From: Ruminiclostridium sp.
Lineage (GTDB): Bacteria; Bacillota; Clostridia; Oscillospirales; Oscillospiraceae
Direction: 5' to 3'
NCBI GenBank assembly: GCA_017435425.1
Contig: JAFSFC010000022.1
Location: 1-48,358 of the forward strand
Length of the DNA: 48,358 nucleotides
Part shown: in pieces, positions 32,888 to 41,430 of the stretch
Position numbering within the stretch: position 1 is the first letter of the stretch
How the letters are laid out: every line of letters begins with the position of its first letter
Notes under the pieces: generated by a model
What the model was told of the DNA's origin: nothing
The model's input: only the letters and a program-made list of their open reading frames with translations
Databases searched by the model: none
Position numbers and translations under genes: made by a program

Positions 32888-33554
32888 CGATGAAAAAGTG
32901 ATGGTGAAGGGCATCCGCTTCAACCTGGAAAACGAGGGCTACGAGGTGGACGTGGGCTACAACGGCCGGGAGGCTGTGGACAAGGCCCGGGCCACCGACT
33001 ATGACCTTATCATCCTGGATCTCATGATGCCGGAACTGGACGGACTGGAGGCCTGCATGGAGATCCGCACCTTCTCCACGGTGCCCATCATCATGCTCAC
33101 CGCCCGCAGCGAGGACAACGACAAGCTCCTGGGCTTTGAGTACGGGGCGGACGACTATATCACCAAACCCTTCAATATCCTGGAGGTAAAGGCCCGGGTA
33201 AAAGCCCTCCTCCGCCGGGCTTCCACTGTGCGCAAGCAGGAGGAGGACGGCCGCCTGTCCGGGGGCGGCCTCACCATGGACCCGGCCTCCCGCCGAACCT
33301 GGAAGGACGGCCAGCCCGTGGAGCTCACCGCCCGGGAGTTTGACCTGCTGGAGCTTCTCATGAAGAACCCCGGCCGGGTCTACAGCCGGGAACAGCTGCT
33401 GAACCTGGTGTGGGGCTATGAATACACCGGGGAGTACCGGACGGTGGATGTCCACATCCGCCGGATCCGGGAGAAGGTGGAGGCCGACCCGGCCAACCCG
33501 GAGCGCCTGCGGACCAAGTGGGGCGTGGGCTATTACTTTGACGGAAACGACTGA
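32865..33554 (+). CDS. OmpR/PhoB-family response regulator
   Basis: 229 aa. Receiver domain (1-120) with Asp8/Asp9, phosphoacceptor Asp52 in ILDLMMPE, Thr in MLTA and Lys in ITKPFN; winged-helix DNA-binding domain (about 130-227) ending in RTKWGVGYYF. Partner is the histidine kinase encoded 28 nt downstream. AGGAAGGAGGG lies before ATG, inside the end of the comEA-like gene. Confidence 0.96.
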   Translation: MARILVVDDEKVMVKGIRFNLENEGYEVDVGYNGREAVDKARATDYDLIILDLMMPELDGLEACMEIRTFSTVPIIMLTARSEDNDKLLGFEYGADDYITKPFNILEVKARVKALLRRASTVRKQEEDGRLSGGGLTMDPASRRTWKDGQPVELTAREFDLLELLMKNPGRVYSREQLLNLVWGYEYTGEYRTVDVHIRRIREKVEADPANPERLRTKWGVGYYFDGND

Positions 33555-33582
33555 ATCATTTTGACGGAAAGGGGGGAGGAAG

Positions 33583-35016
33583 ATGGCAGCAAAGGGGAAG
33601 GGGACCAGAGTTTCCCGGTCTCTGCAGACCCGCATGGCCCTGAGCTATGCGGTCATCATCGTGGCTCTGCTGGTGCTGCTGAACACCTACCCCCTGCTGA
33701 TGAGCCAGAACCTGATGTTCCGGTCCCAGCAGACCGCCCTTCAGAACCAGGCGGTCCTGGTGACCAACTCCCTGACCACCGCGGACCAGCTCACCCCCGA
33801 GGGGGTGGAGGCCGCCATTGCCCCGTTGGATGATCTGGAGGTGGAGCGGATCCTGGTCACCGATGAGGCCGGCCTGGTCCTGTACGACACGGCGGCGGAG
33901 TCCATCGCCGGCAAGTTTGCCCTGACAGGGGAAGTGGTGGCCGCCCTGGGGGGCAACGACCACTTCGTCAGCGAGTATGAGGACGGGGTCTTTTCCAGCC
34001 GGGCCTCGGCTCCGGTCCTGAACCGCAACACGGTCATCGGTGCGGTCTGCCTGTACGAGTGGGACAGCAGCCAGGGGATGCTCCTGGAGGAACTGCAGCA
34101 GAATCTCCACATCATCTCCCTGGTGGTCATCGGGGCAGTGCTGGGGCTGTTTCTCATCTTCTCCCGGATGTTCAGCCGCCGGGTGAGCACCCTTCTGGCC
34201 GGTATGCACCGGGTCCGGGAGGGGGAGTACGCCCACCGGGTCACCCTGGAGGGCCAGGATGAGCTGACCCAGCTGGCCGACCAGTTCAACCAGCTCACCG
34301 GCCGTCTGGAGACCACCGAGGCCGAGCGCCGTCGGTTCGTCTCCGACGCCTCCCACGAGCTGAAGACCCCTCTGGCCTCCATCCGCCTGCTCACCGACTC
34401 CATCCTCCAGGACGAGAACATCGACCGGGAGACCACCCGGGAGTTCGTGGGGGACATCGGCGAGGCTGCCGACCGGCTCATTCACATCAGCCAGGAACTG
34501 CTGGAGCTCAACCGCCTGGACGAGGGGCGGGCGGTCCGGCAGGAGGCTGTGGATCTGAACGCCCAGGTGGAAAAGACCTGCCGGATGCTCTCTCCTCTGG
34601 CGGAGGAGTCCCGGGTCACCCTGGAGACCCGGCTGGGGGAGGACTGCGTGGTCCGGTGCAGCCCCGAGGGGGTCAACCAGATCCTGCAGAATCTCATGGA
34701 GAACGCCATCAAATACAACGTGCCCGACGGCCGGGTGACGGTCACCACCCAGCGGGAGCGGGATGCCGTCCGGCTGGAGGTCACCGACACCGGTGTGGGC
34801 ATTCCCGAGGCCGACCGAAACCGGATCTTTGAGCGGTTCTACCGGGTGGACAAAGCCCGGTCCCGGGCCGCAGGCGGAACTGGTCTGGGTCTGTCCATCG
34901 TTCGGGATACGGTGGGGCTTTACGGGGGCACCATCGCCGTGGCACCAAATGAACCTGGGGGGACCATCTTTACGGTGCGGCTGCCCCTTTGGCTGGAAGA
35001 GGAGGGGATGGCATGA
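33583..35016 (+). CDS. sensor histidine kinase
   Basis: 477 aa. Membrane helix (about 18-40), extracytoplasmic sensor region (about 41-172), second helix (about 175-195), HAMP (about 196-248), HisKA with phosphorylated His258 in SDASHELKTPL, and an ATPase domain with N box (NLMENAIKYN), G1 (DTGVGIP) and G2 (GTGLGLSI). Domain layout is PhoR/WalK-like without a PAS domain. GGGGAGGAAG upstream of ATG. The stop overlaps the lipoprotein start (ATGA). Signal unknown. Confidence 0.96.
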   Translation: MAAKGKGTRVSRSLQTRMALSYAVIIVALLVLLNTYPLLMSQNLMFRSQQTALQNQAVLVTNSLTTADQLTPEGVEAAIAPLDDLEVERILVTDEAGLVLYDTAAESIAGKFALTGEVVAALGGNDHFVSEYEDGVFSSRASAPVLNRNTVIGAVCLYEWDSSQGMLLEELQQNLHIISLVVIGAVLGLFLIFSRMFSRRVSTLLAGMHRVREGEYAHRVTLEGQDELTQLADQFNQLTGRLETTEAERRRFVSDASHELKTPLASIRLLTDSILQDENIDRETTREFVGDIGEAADRLIHISQELLELNRLDEGRAVRQEAVDLNAQVEKTCRMLSPLAEESRVTLETRLGEDCVVRCSPEGVNQILQNLMENAIKYNVPDGRVTVTTQRERDAVRLEVTDTGVGIPEADRNRIFERFYRVDKARSRAAGGTGLGLSIVRDTVGLYGGTIAVAPNEPGGTIFTVRLPLWLEEEGMA

Positions 35017-35513
35017 AACGAATCCTCACCGCCCTGCTCCTTGCAGTCCTGGTGCTCACCTCGGGCTGTGTGGCCCGGACCCTGGAAGGGGACGGCTATC
35101 CGGTGTATTTTCTGGACCAGACAGAGGACGGGACCCAGGCCCTGAAGGCGGAAAGGCGAGGGCTGGATCCGGAAACTGACCCGGTGGAGGGGCTCCTGCA
35201 GGCCATCCTGTCAGGACCGGAAAGCGAGACCCTCACCCGGGTGATCCCGGCCAGCGTCAGTCTGCGGGGCTGGACCCTCCAAAACGGTCTGCTGACGGTG
35301 GACCTCTCGGGCAGCTACGGGACCCTCTCGGGCATCGACCTGACCCTGGCCGACTACAGCATGGTCCTCACCCTCACCCAGCTGGAGGAGGTGGAAGCCG
35401 TGATGATCACCGTGGAGGGACAAGTGCTTCCTTACCGGGATCACCAGCGCCTGACCCCGGAGGACGTCCGGTCGTCCATTTTGCAGGATGAAACCTTGTC
35501 AAATGCAAAATAA
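35013..35513 (+). CDS. GerMN-domain lipoprotein
   Basis: 166 aa. Signal peptide with lipobox LTSGC (lipidated Cys about residue 19), then a GerMN-type domain (about 50-145: PVEGLLQAILSGPE, then LTVDLSGSYG, ending ITVEGQVLP). Such domains occur in the spore germination protein GerM and in LpqB-like lipoproteins linked to sensor kinases. The ATG overlaps the kinase stop, so it is probably an accessory to this two-component system on the outer membrane face. Terminator follows at 35517-35558. Confidence 0.88.
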   Translation: MKRILTALLLAVLVLTSGCVARTLEGDGYPVYFLDQTEDGTQALKAERRGLDPETDPVEGLLQAILSGPESETLTRVIPASVSLRGWTLQNGLLTVDLSGSYGTLSGIDLTLADYSMVLTLTQLEEVEAVMITVEGQVLPYRDHQRLTPEDVRSSILQDETLSNAK

Positions 35514-35516
35514 TAC

Positions 35517-35558
35517 CTGCCGTTGTGGATGAAAAAAGGCCACGACGGCAGTTTTATT
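35517..35558 (+). terminator. intrinsic terminator
   Basis: 12-bp stem CTGCCGTTGTGG/CCACGACGGCAG with one mismatch, followed by TTTTATTT. Confidence 0.85.
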
Positions 35559-35650
35559 TCTTACAAAAGGGAGAAAACGTTAAAATACTATTGTGGCGAG
35601 TTGAATAATACGCTAAAATGAGTATCACTGAAATAACAGGGAGGACGCCT

Positions 35651-36262
35651 ATGGCTTACACGACCATGACGCCGAAATACCTTGACCTGCAATTCTGGAA
35701 GCAGCTGTATGCAGGTTCCCTGCCCCTGGACCACCAGGAGCGGAAGGAGCCTGTCTATCTCATGCCCGGAGAAGAGGACGGGGAGAAGTACATCTACATC
35801 CTGCTCACCAAGCACTCCGACTGGGTCTCCCTGTTGGTCTATCTGCTGGCAGGGCGGGGCTACACCCACACCTCCATTGCCCTGGGGGACGACCCGGCCA
35901 GCTACTACAGCTTCAATTTTAAGGGCTTCGTAGAGGAATCCCTGGAGAAGCACCACCGGAAGGGTGCCCAGTTCTGCTGCTACCGGTTGGCGGTCTCCCA
36001 GGAGGCCTATGAGAAGATCCAGCACCGCCTGCTCTTCTTCCGCCAGCACCGCAAGCGCTTTGAGTACAGCCGGTTGGGGCTTCTGTGTTGCGTGCTGGGC
36101 CTGCCCCTGCGCCGGGAACGGAAGTATTTCTGCTCCCAGTTCGTGGCGGAGCTGTTGGAAAAGTCCCAGGCCCTGTCTCTGCCCAGACGATCCACCCTCT
36201 TCCAGCCCAACCACTTCGTCTCCCTTCTGGAGTGCAACCCCTCCAGTGTGAAAATTCTTTAA
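35651..36262 (+). CDS. papain-like fold protein (NlpC/P60 or YiiX-like), function unknown
   Basis: 203 aa, no signal peptide. The pair YTHTSIAL (His) early and FCSQFVAELL (Cys) late, separated by about 100 residues, matches the circularly permuted papain-like layout seen in YiiX/NlpC-related proteins, where His comes before Cys. The segments ILLTKHSDWVSLLVYLLAG and YYSFNFKGFVEESLE are like proteins of that group in Firmicutes. Substrate unknown (amide or thioester of peptide or lipid in relatives). The ATG at 35651 follows GGGAGG; an upstream in-frame ATG at 35618 lacks one. Confidence 0.75.
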   Translation: MAYTTMTPKYLDLQFWKQLYAGSLPLDHQERKEPVYLMPGEEDGEKYIYILLTKHSDWVSLLVYLLAGRGYTHTSIALGDDPASYYSFNFKGFVEESLEKHHRKGAQFCCYRLAVSQEAYEKIQHRLLFFRQHRKRFEYSRLGLLCCVLGLPLRRERKYFCSQFVAELLEKSQALSLPRRSTLFQPNHFVSLLECNPSSVKIL

Positions 36263-36270
36263 GAGAAATC

Positions 36271-36307
36271 AAAAATGCGTTCCCGATGAAATCGGGAACG
36301 CATTTTT
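36271..36307. terminator. bidirectional intrinsic terminator
   Basis: 17-bp perfect stem starting AAAAATGCGTTCCCGAT, loop GAA, ending CATTTTT; it separates the convergent papain-like and hydrogenase genes. Confidence 0.93.
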
Positions 36308-36308
36308 C

Positions 36309-38027
36309 TTATAATGTCCACTTGGTCTGGTCGGTGTGGAGCAGGTGGTGGGACTTGTGGCCCAGAGGCTCCTCCAGATATTCCTCGTAGAGCTTCCGGA
36401 CCTGGGTGTTCTCGTGGGAGAACCGGACGGGGTTGGCGGCGTCCAGCTCATACAGACGGGCGCCTCGCTCGGCGGACAGATCCCGGTCGTTGCAAATAGG
36501 CTGACCGCCGCCGCCGGCACAACCGCCGGGGCAGGCCATGATCTCCACGAAATCATATTGGGCACGGCCGCTCTTGATGGCCTTGATCAGGTCCCGGGCG
36601 TTGCCCAGACCGCTGGCCACAGCCAGGCGGACGGTGGTGCCATTGATATCAAAGGTGGCCTCCCGCCAGCCCTGCTGCCCACGGACCTCCCGGAAGGCGT
36701 CCGGGTCGGGGTTCTGGCCGGTGAGAAGGAAGTGGGCGGAGCGGAGGGCGGCCTCCATGACGCCGCCGGTGACGCCGAAGATGACGGCTGCGCCGGTGCC
36801 CTCCCCCAGGGGGGAGTCGAAGTCTTCCTCGGGCAGGGCCTTCACGTTCACCTGGAAGGCCCGGAGCATCCGGTTCAGTTCCCGGGTGGTGAGGACCACG
36901 TCCACGTCCTTGTCCGAAGCGTCGTTGACCTCGGGTACGTCGCTCTCGTACTTCTTGGCAGTGCAGGGCATGATGGACACGCAGAAGATGTCCTTGGGCT
37001 CCACGCCGATCTTTTCGGCAAAGTAGCTCTTGGTGACGGCGCCGAACATCTGCTGGGGGCTCTTGGCGGTGGACAGATGGGGGACCAGCTCGGGATACTC
37101 CATCTTCAGGAACCGGACCCAGCCGGGGCAGCAGGAGGTGAACATGGGCATGGGATGCTCTCCGGGCTGGGTCATCCGCTGGAGGAACTCACTGCCCTCC
37201 TCCATGATGGTCAGGTCGGCGGAGAAGTTGGTGTCGAAGACGTAGTCAGCCCCCAGGGCACGGATGGCGGCGGCCATGCGCTTCTCGGTGGCCTCTTCGG
37301 GGGACAGATTCAGGCCGTCGCCCCAGGCGGCACGGACGGCAGGGGCCACCTGGAAGACCACGGTCTTGGTGGGGTCGTCCAGGGCGGCGAAGACCTTCTC
37401 GGTGTCGTCCCGCTCCCGCAGGGCGCCCACGGGGCAGTGGGCGGCGCACTGGCCGCAGAGGGCGCAGTTCACCTGGTCCATGGGCAGGCCGCCCCGGACA
37501 CGGATGGCGGTATGGGCACCGGAGCCGGTGACCTCCCAGACGCCCAGGGACTGGACCCGCTCACAGACCGACACGCACCGCAGGCACTTGATACACTTGG
37601 TGTTGTCCCGGAGAATGGGGATCTGGGGGTCCCAGGGCTTTACGATGGCACTCTGGGTGAAGGGGATGTGCTGGATGTTCATGTCCTTGGACAGGGTCTG
37701 CAGGGTGCAGTTGCCGCTGCGGACGCAGGTGACGCAGTGGTCCACATGCTGGGACAGAATGAACTCCAGGTTGGTCTTGCGGGTGATGCGCACCCGCTCG
37801 GTGTTGGTCCGGACCACCATGCCGTTTTCGGCCAGGGTGTTGCAGGCGGTGGCCAGCTTGCTGACCCCTTCCACTTCCACGGCACAGATGCGGCAGGAGG
37901 CCACCTCGTTGACCTCCCGCAGGTAGCAGAGGGTGGGGATGTTGATGTTGGCCTGGCGGGCGGCGTCCAGAATGGTGGTGCCCTCGGGCACGGTGACGGT
38001 CTTTTTGTCGATGGTCAGTGTTACCAT
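36309..38027 (-). CDS. [FeFe] hydrogenase catalytic subunit
   Basis: 572 aa, cytoplasmic. N-terminal plant-type [2Fe-2S] domain (C34, C45, C48, C62), a His-Cys3 [4Fe-4S] site (H94/C98/C101/C107), two ferredoxin [4Fe-4S] motifs (CIKCLRCVSVC, CALCGQCAAHC), then the H-cluster domain with L1 TSCCPGW (297-303), L2 MPCTAKKYE (353-361) and L3 MACPGGCAGGGGQP (497-510). The C-terminal small-subunit-like extension is present. It makes or oxidises H2. ATG at 38027 overlaps the upstream stop (ATGGTAA), so the flavoprotein gene before it is its partner. Confidence 0.96.
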   Translation of the reverse strand: MVTLTIDKKTVTVPEGTTILDAARQANINIPTLCYLREVNEVASCRICAVEVEGVSKLATACNTLAENGMVVRTNTERVRITRKTNLEFILSQHVDHCVTCVRSGNCTLQTLSKDMNIQHIPFTQSAIVKPWDPQIPILRDNTKCIKCLRCVSVCERVQSLGVWEVTGSGAHTAIRVRGGLPMDQVNCALCGQCAAHCPVGALRERDDTEKVFAALDDPTKTVVFQVAPAVRAAWGDGLNLSPEEATEKRMAAAIRALGADYVFDTNFSADLTIMEEGSEFLQRMTQPGEHPMPMFTSCCPGWVRFLKMEYPELVPHLSTAKSPQQMFGAVTKSYFAEKIGVEPKDIFCVSIMPCTAKKYESDVPEVNDASDKDVDVVLTTRELNRMLRAFQVNVKALPEEDFDSPLGEGTGAAVIFGVTGGVMEAALRSAHFLLTGQNPDPDAFREVRGQQGWREATFDINGTTVRLAVASGLGNARDLIKAIKSGRAQYDFVEIMACPGGCAGGGGQPICNDRDLSAERGARLYELDAANPVRFSHENTQVRKLYEEYLEEPLGHKSHHLLHTDQTKWTL

Positions 38028-39850
38028 GTGGTCTTTCTCCCTCCCTTGAAGCCGGCGTGGCCGTAGTGGTCGCAGCGCAGGCAGCGGCTGCACTCCTGGG
38101 CCATCTCCTGCTCGGACATGCAGTTTTCCATGAGTTCAAAGTCGTTCTTCCGCCAGTTGGCCTCACGCTCGGTCAGGTCGATGCGGCCGGTGGCCTGCTT
38201 CAGGCGGAAGGGGGCAGGGGGGATCTCCAGGTTGGCGGAGATGTCGGTGTGGCAGCCCAGGTATTCGTCGATACTGGCGGCGGCCACCTTGCCGGCCTCG
38301 ATGGCCAGGATGACGGTGGCGGGACCGGAGACACAGTCACCGCCGGAGAAGACTCCCTCCATGCCGGGGACGCTGCCGTCGGGACCGGCCACCAGGGTGC
38401 CCCGCTTCACGGGGACACCGGCCTGGACAAAGGGCTCGGCATCCACCCGCTGGCCCACGGCCATGAGGATCACGTCGCAGGGGATGAACTCCTCGGACTG
38501 GTCGGCGTTTCGGGGGGCGGGACGGCCGCCCTTCACCTCGCCGATGACCTGGGGCTGGACCACCAGAGCGGCCACCCGGCCGTCCTCGTGGGTCTCGATG
38601 CGGACGGGGGCCTTCAGGGGCAGGATCTCACAGCCCTCGGCCATGGCGCCCTCCACCTCTTCGGGCAGGGCGGTCATGTCGGAGATGCGGCGGCGGTAGA
38701 CACACTTGACGGACTCCGCACCCAGGCGGACGGCGGTGCGGGTGGCGTCCATGGCCACGTTGCCGCCGCCCACGATGACCACCCGCTTGCCGGTGAAGTC
38801 GGGCTTGGCCTTGCGGATGGTGGTGTCCAGCAGCTCAATGGCGGACAGGACCCCCTCGGCCTCCTCCCCGGGGATGCCCAGGGTCTTGTGGAGGGCGGCG
38901 CCGATGGCCAGGTAGACGCAGTCATAGTCCCGGCGCAGGTCCTCCAGCTGAACGTCCTGGCCCACGGTGCAGTTGAGCTTCACATCCACGCCGGTGGAGA
39001 GGATGCACTCGATGTCGGGGTCCAGATAGGAGCCGGGGAGGCGGTAGCTGGGGATGCCGTAGCGGAGCATGCCGCCCAGCTTGGGCTTCTGCTCAAAGAC
39101 GGTGCACTTGTGGCCCATGAGGGAGAGGAAGTAGGCGGCGGTGAGGCCGGAGGGGCCGCCGCCCACGATGGCGATGCGCTTGCCGGTGGCGGGAGCGCAG
39201 GGAGGGGCAGGAACTTCCCCGGCGTGGTCCACGGCGAAGCGCTTGATGCCCCGGATGTTCAGGGGAGCGTCCACGATGGAGCGGCGGCAGTGGGTCTCGC
39301 AGGGGTGCTCGCAGATGAGGCCGCACACCGAGGGGAAGGGGTTGTCCTTCCGGATCAGGCGGATGGCGTCGGCGTAGCGCTCCTCACCCACCAGGGAAAT
39401 GTAGCCGGGGACGTCCACATGGGCGGGGCAGAGCTCTACGCAGGGGACGCTCTTGAAGTTGGCGGTGCAGCCGCCGTGGGTGGCGTGGGCCATGTAGTCG
39501 TCGTGGAAGGCCACGTAGCCGTCCAGGACCATCTGGGCGGCCTCAAATCCAATGGCGCAGTCGGCGCTGTCCACGATGGTCTGGGCGGAGCGGAGGATGA
39601 CATCCAGGTCGGCTTCGGAGCCCTGTCCCTCCAGCAGTCGGTCCAGCAGGTCGGCCAGTCGGTCCAGGCCGATGCGGCAGGGGACACATTTGCCGCAGCT
39701 CTGGGCCAGACACAGCTTCAGAAAGGCGCTGGTCAGCTCCACGGGGCAGGTACCGCAGGGGGCGGAGGAAATGCGCCGTTCCATGTCGGCGTACAGATCA
39801 TCCACCGTGCGCTGGGCGTTCTCCCAGGGGGTGATACTAAGCCTGCTCAA
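38021..39850 (-). CDS. hydrogenase-associated flavoprotein: NuoF-type Fe-S domain fused to a GltD-like FAD/NAD(P)H oxidoreductase
   Basis: 609 aa. Residues about 30-125 match the C-terminal Fe-S domain of NuoF/HydB (CGKCVPCRIG, with C52, C55, C58 and C98), without the FMN/NADH Rossmann part. From about 130 on it is like the glutamate synthase small subunit: Cys-rich N-terminal motif (CVELCPAHVD, CGLICEHPCETHC), FAD site VGGGPSGL (229-236) and NAD(P)H site VGGGNVAMD, ending with a CSRCLRCD motif. It should pass electrons between NAD(P)H and the hydrogenase. Start set at TTG 39850 (GGGAG 9 nt upstream); ATG 39874 sits right behind a hairpin and has no ribosome site. Confidence 0.9.
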   Translation of the reverse strand: MSRLSITPWENAQRTVDDLYADMERRISSAPCGTCPVELTSAFLKLCLAQSCGKCVPCRIGLDRLADLLDRLLEGQGSEADLDVILRSAQTIVDSADCAIGFEAAQMVLDGYVAFHDDYMAHATHGGCTANFKSVPCVELCPAHVDVPGYISLVGEERYADAIRLIRKDNPFPSVCGLICEHPCETHCRRSIVDAPLNIRGIKRFAVDHAGEVPAPPCAPATGKRIAIVGGGPSGLTAAYFLSLMGHKCTVFEQKPKLGGMLRYGIPSYRLPGSYLDPDIECILSTGVDVKLNCTVGQDVQLEDLRRDYDCVYLAIGAALHKTLGIPGEEAEGVLSAIELLDTTIRKAKPDFTGKRVVIVGGGNVAMDATRTAVRLGAESVKCVYRRRISDMTALPEEVEGAMAEGCEILPLKAPVRIETHEDGRVAALVVQPQVIGEVKGGRPAPRNADQSEEFIPCDVILMAVGQRVDAEPFVQAGVPVKRGTLVAGPDGSVPGMEGVFSGGDCVSGPATVILAIEAGKVAAASIDEYLGCHTDISANLEIPPAPFRLKQATGRIDLTEREANWRKNDFELMENCMSEQEMAQECSRCLRCDHYGHAGFKGGRKTTW

Positions 39851-39879
39851 ATTCAATTTCTCCCTTCGTTGCATTCCGG

Positions 39880-39897
39880 GGGAGAAGCCCCCTGGAA
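39880..39897 (-). promoter_or_regulatory. leader hairpin before the hydrogenase operon
   Basis: CCAGGGGG-CTTCT-CCCCCGG on the minus strand, 5' of the ribosome site, no T run. It may stabilise the mRNA. Confidence 0.45.
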
Positions 39898-39929
39898 CGA
39901 TAAAAATCTCTTATTGAAATACCAAATGG

Positions 39930-39958
39930 ATTATAGTGGCATACATATGGAAAAGCAA
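39930..39958 (-). promoter_or_regulatory. promoter of the hydrogenase operon
   Basis: On the minus strand TTGCTT (plus 39953-39958), 17-bp spacer, TATAAT (39930-39935). Confidence 0.72.
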
Positions 39959-40051
39959 TGGATGAGCAATGGATAAGGATATACGGATTTGTAATAGGGG
40001 TAGTTGAAAAACTTACGGGGGTGCTGGCGGGAAAAGCTGAAAAAAGAGGGA

Positions 40052-40080
40052 TTGACCGAATCCGAGGAAAGCAGTATAAT
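40052..40080 (+). promoter_or_regulatory. promoter of the metY operon
   Basis: TTGACC (40052-40057), 17-bp spacer, TATAAT (40075-40080). The leader contains AATGG-CGGT/ACCG-CCCATT (40097-40119), one bulge, a possible operator or mRNA stem. Confidence 0.8.
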
Positions 40081-40146
40081 TTGTTATTCGCATAAAAATG
40101 GCGGTTTTACCGCCCATTCAAGATAGACCAAGGAGGCTTGTTGACT

Positions 40147-41430
40147 ATGAGCAACTACAAGAGAGGCACCGACTGCCTGCACGCCGGCTACGTTCCCGAG
40201 AGCGGCGAACCCAGAAACATCCCCATCGTTCAGAGCACCACCTTCCGCTACGGCACCAGCGAGGCCATGGGCAAGCTCTTCGACCTGGAGGCCGAGGGCT
40301 ACTTCTACACCCGTCTGCAGAACCCCACCTCCGACCGTGTGGCAGCCAAGATCTGCGCCCTGGAGGGAGGCACCGCAGCCATGCTGACCTCTTCCGGCCA
40401 GGCCGCTTCCTTCTTTGCCGTGTTCAACATCTGCTCCGCCGGTGACCATGTGGTCTCCTCCGCAGCCATCTACGGCGGCACCTTCAACCTCTTCTCCGTG
40501 ACCATGCGCCGCATGGGCATCGAGTTCACCTTTGTGGATCCCAACTGCTCTGAGGAAGAGCTGAACGCCGCCTTCAAGCCCAACACCAAGGCAGTCTTCG
40601 GCGAGACCATCGCCAACCCCGCCCTGACCGTGCTGGACATCGAGAAGTTCGCCAAGGCAGCCCATGCCCACGGCGTGCCCCTCATCATCGACAACACCTT
40701 CCCCACCCCCATCAACTGCCGTCCCTTCGAGTGGGGTGCTGACATCGTCACCCACTCCACCACCAAGTACATGGACGGCCACGCCAACCAGGTGGGCGGC
40801 GCCATTGTGGACAGCGGCAACTTCGACTGGACCAAGTACCCCGACAAGTACCCCGGCCTGTGCACCCCCGACGAGAGCTACCACGGCGTGACCTACACCG
40901 AGCGGTTCGGCCTGGGTGGCGCCTTCATCACCAAGGCAACCGCACAGCTCATGCGTGACTTTGGCTGCTCCCCCGCTCCCATGAACGCCTACCTGCTGAA
41001 CGTGGGCCTGGAGACCCTCCACCTGCGCATGCCCCAGCACTGCGCCAACGCCCTGGCTGTGGCACAGTTCGTGAAGGATCATCCCAAGGTTGCCTGGGTC
41101 ACCTGCCCCAGCCTGGAGGGGGACAAGAACTACGAGCTGGCCCAGAAGTACATGCCCAACGGCACCTGCGGCGTGGTCACCTTCGGCATCAAGGGCGGCC
41201 GCAAGGCAGCTGAGACCTTCATGGCCGGCCTGAAGCTGGCCTCCATCGCCACCCACGTGGCCGACGCCAAGACCTGCGTCCTCCACCCCGCCTCCGCCAC
41301 CCACCGCCAGATGTCCGACGCTGAGCTGGAAGCCTGCGGTGTGTTCCCCGACCTGATCCGTCTGTCCGTGGGCATCGAGGATGCCGCTGACATCATCGCT
41401 GACCTGGAGCAGGCCCTGGAGAACGTCTGA
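40147..41430 (+). CDS. metY: O-acetylhomoserine sulfhydrylase-type PLP enzyme
   Basis: 427 aa, Cys/Met-metabolism PLP family (fold type I). PLP Lys207 in STTKYMDGH, the phosphate site SSGQAASF and IIDNTFPTP are present. The N-terminus (TDCLHAGYVPESGEPRNIP) and the inserted segment GKYPGL-like PDKYPGLCTPDESYHG are typical of the MetY branch, which makes homocysteine from O-acetylhomoserine and sulfide; methionine gamma-lyase is the main alternative. The ATG at 40147 follows AAGGAGG. The stop overlaps the EamA start (TGATG). No S-box seen in its leader, unlike the ahcY-metK operon. Confidence 0.88.
   Translation: MSNYKRGTDCLHAGYVPESGEPRNIPIVQSTTFRYGTSEAMGKLFDLEAEGYFYTRLQNPTSDRVAAKICALEGGTAAMLTSSGQAASFFAVFNICSAGDHVVSSAAIYGGTFNLFSVTMRRMGIEFTFVDPNCSEEELNAAFKPNTKAVFGETIANPALTVLDIEKFAKAAHAHGVPLIIDNTFPTPINCRPFEWGADIVTHSTTKYMDGHANQVGGAIVDSGNFDWTKYPDKYPGLCTPDESYHGVTYTERFGLGGAFITKATAQLMRDFGCSPAPMNAYLLNVGLETLHLRMPQHCANALAVAQFVKDHPKVAWVTCPSLEGDKNYELAQKYMPNGTCGVVTFGIKGGRKAAETFMAGLKLASIATHVADAKTCVLHPASATHRQMSDAELEACGVFPDLIRLSVGIEDAADIIADLEQALENV

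Noticed and set aside
36336..39976. Very long antisense open frames opposite the hydrogenase operon
   Set aside because: They lack ribosome sites, have His/Gly/Val-rich shadow composition and lie fully opposite genes with clear catalytic motifs. GC-rich third positions create such frames.
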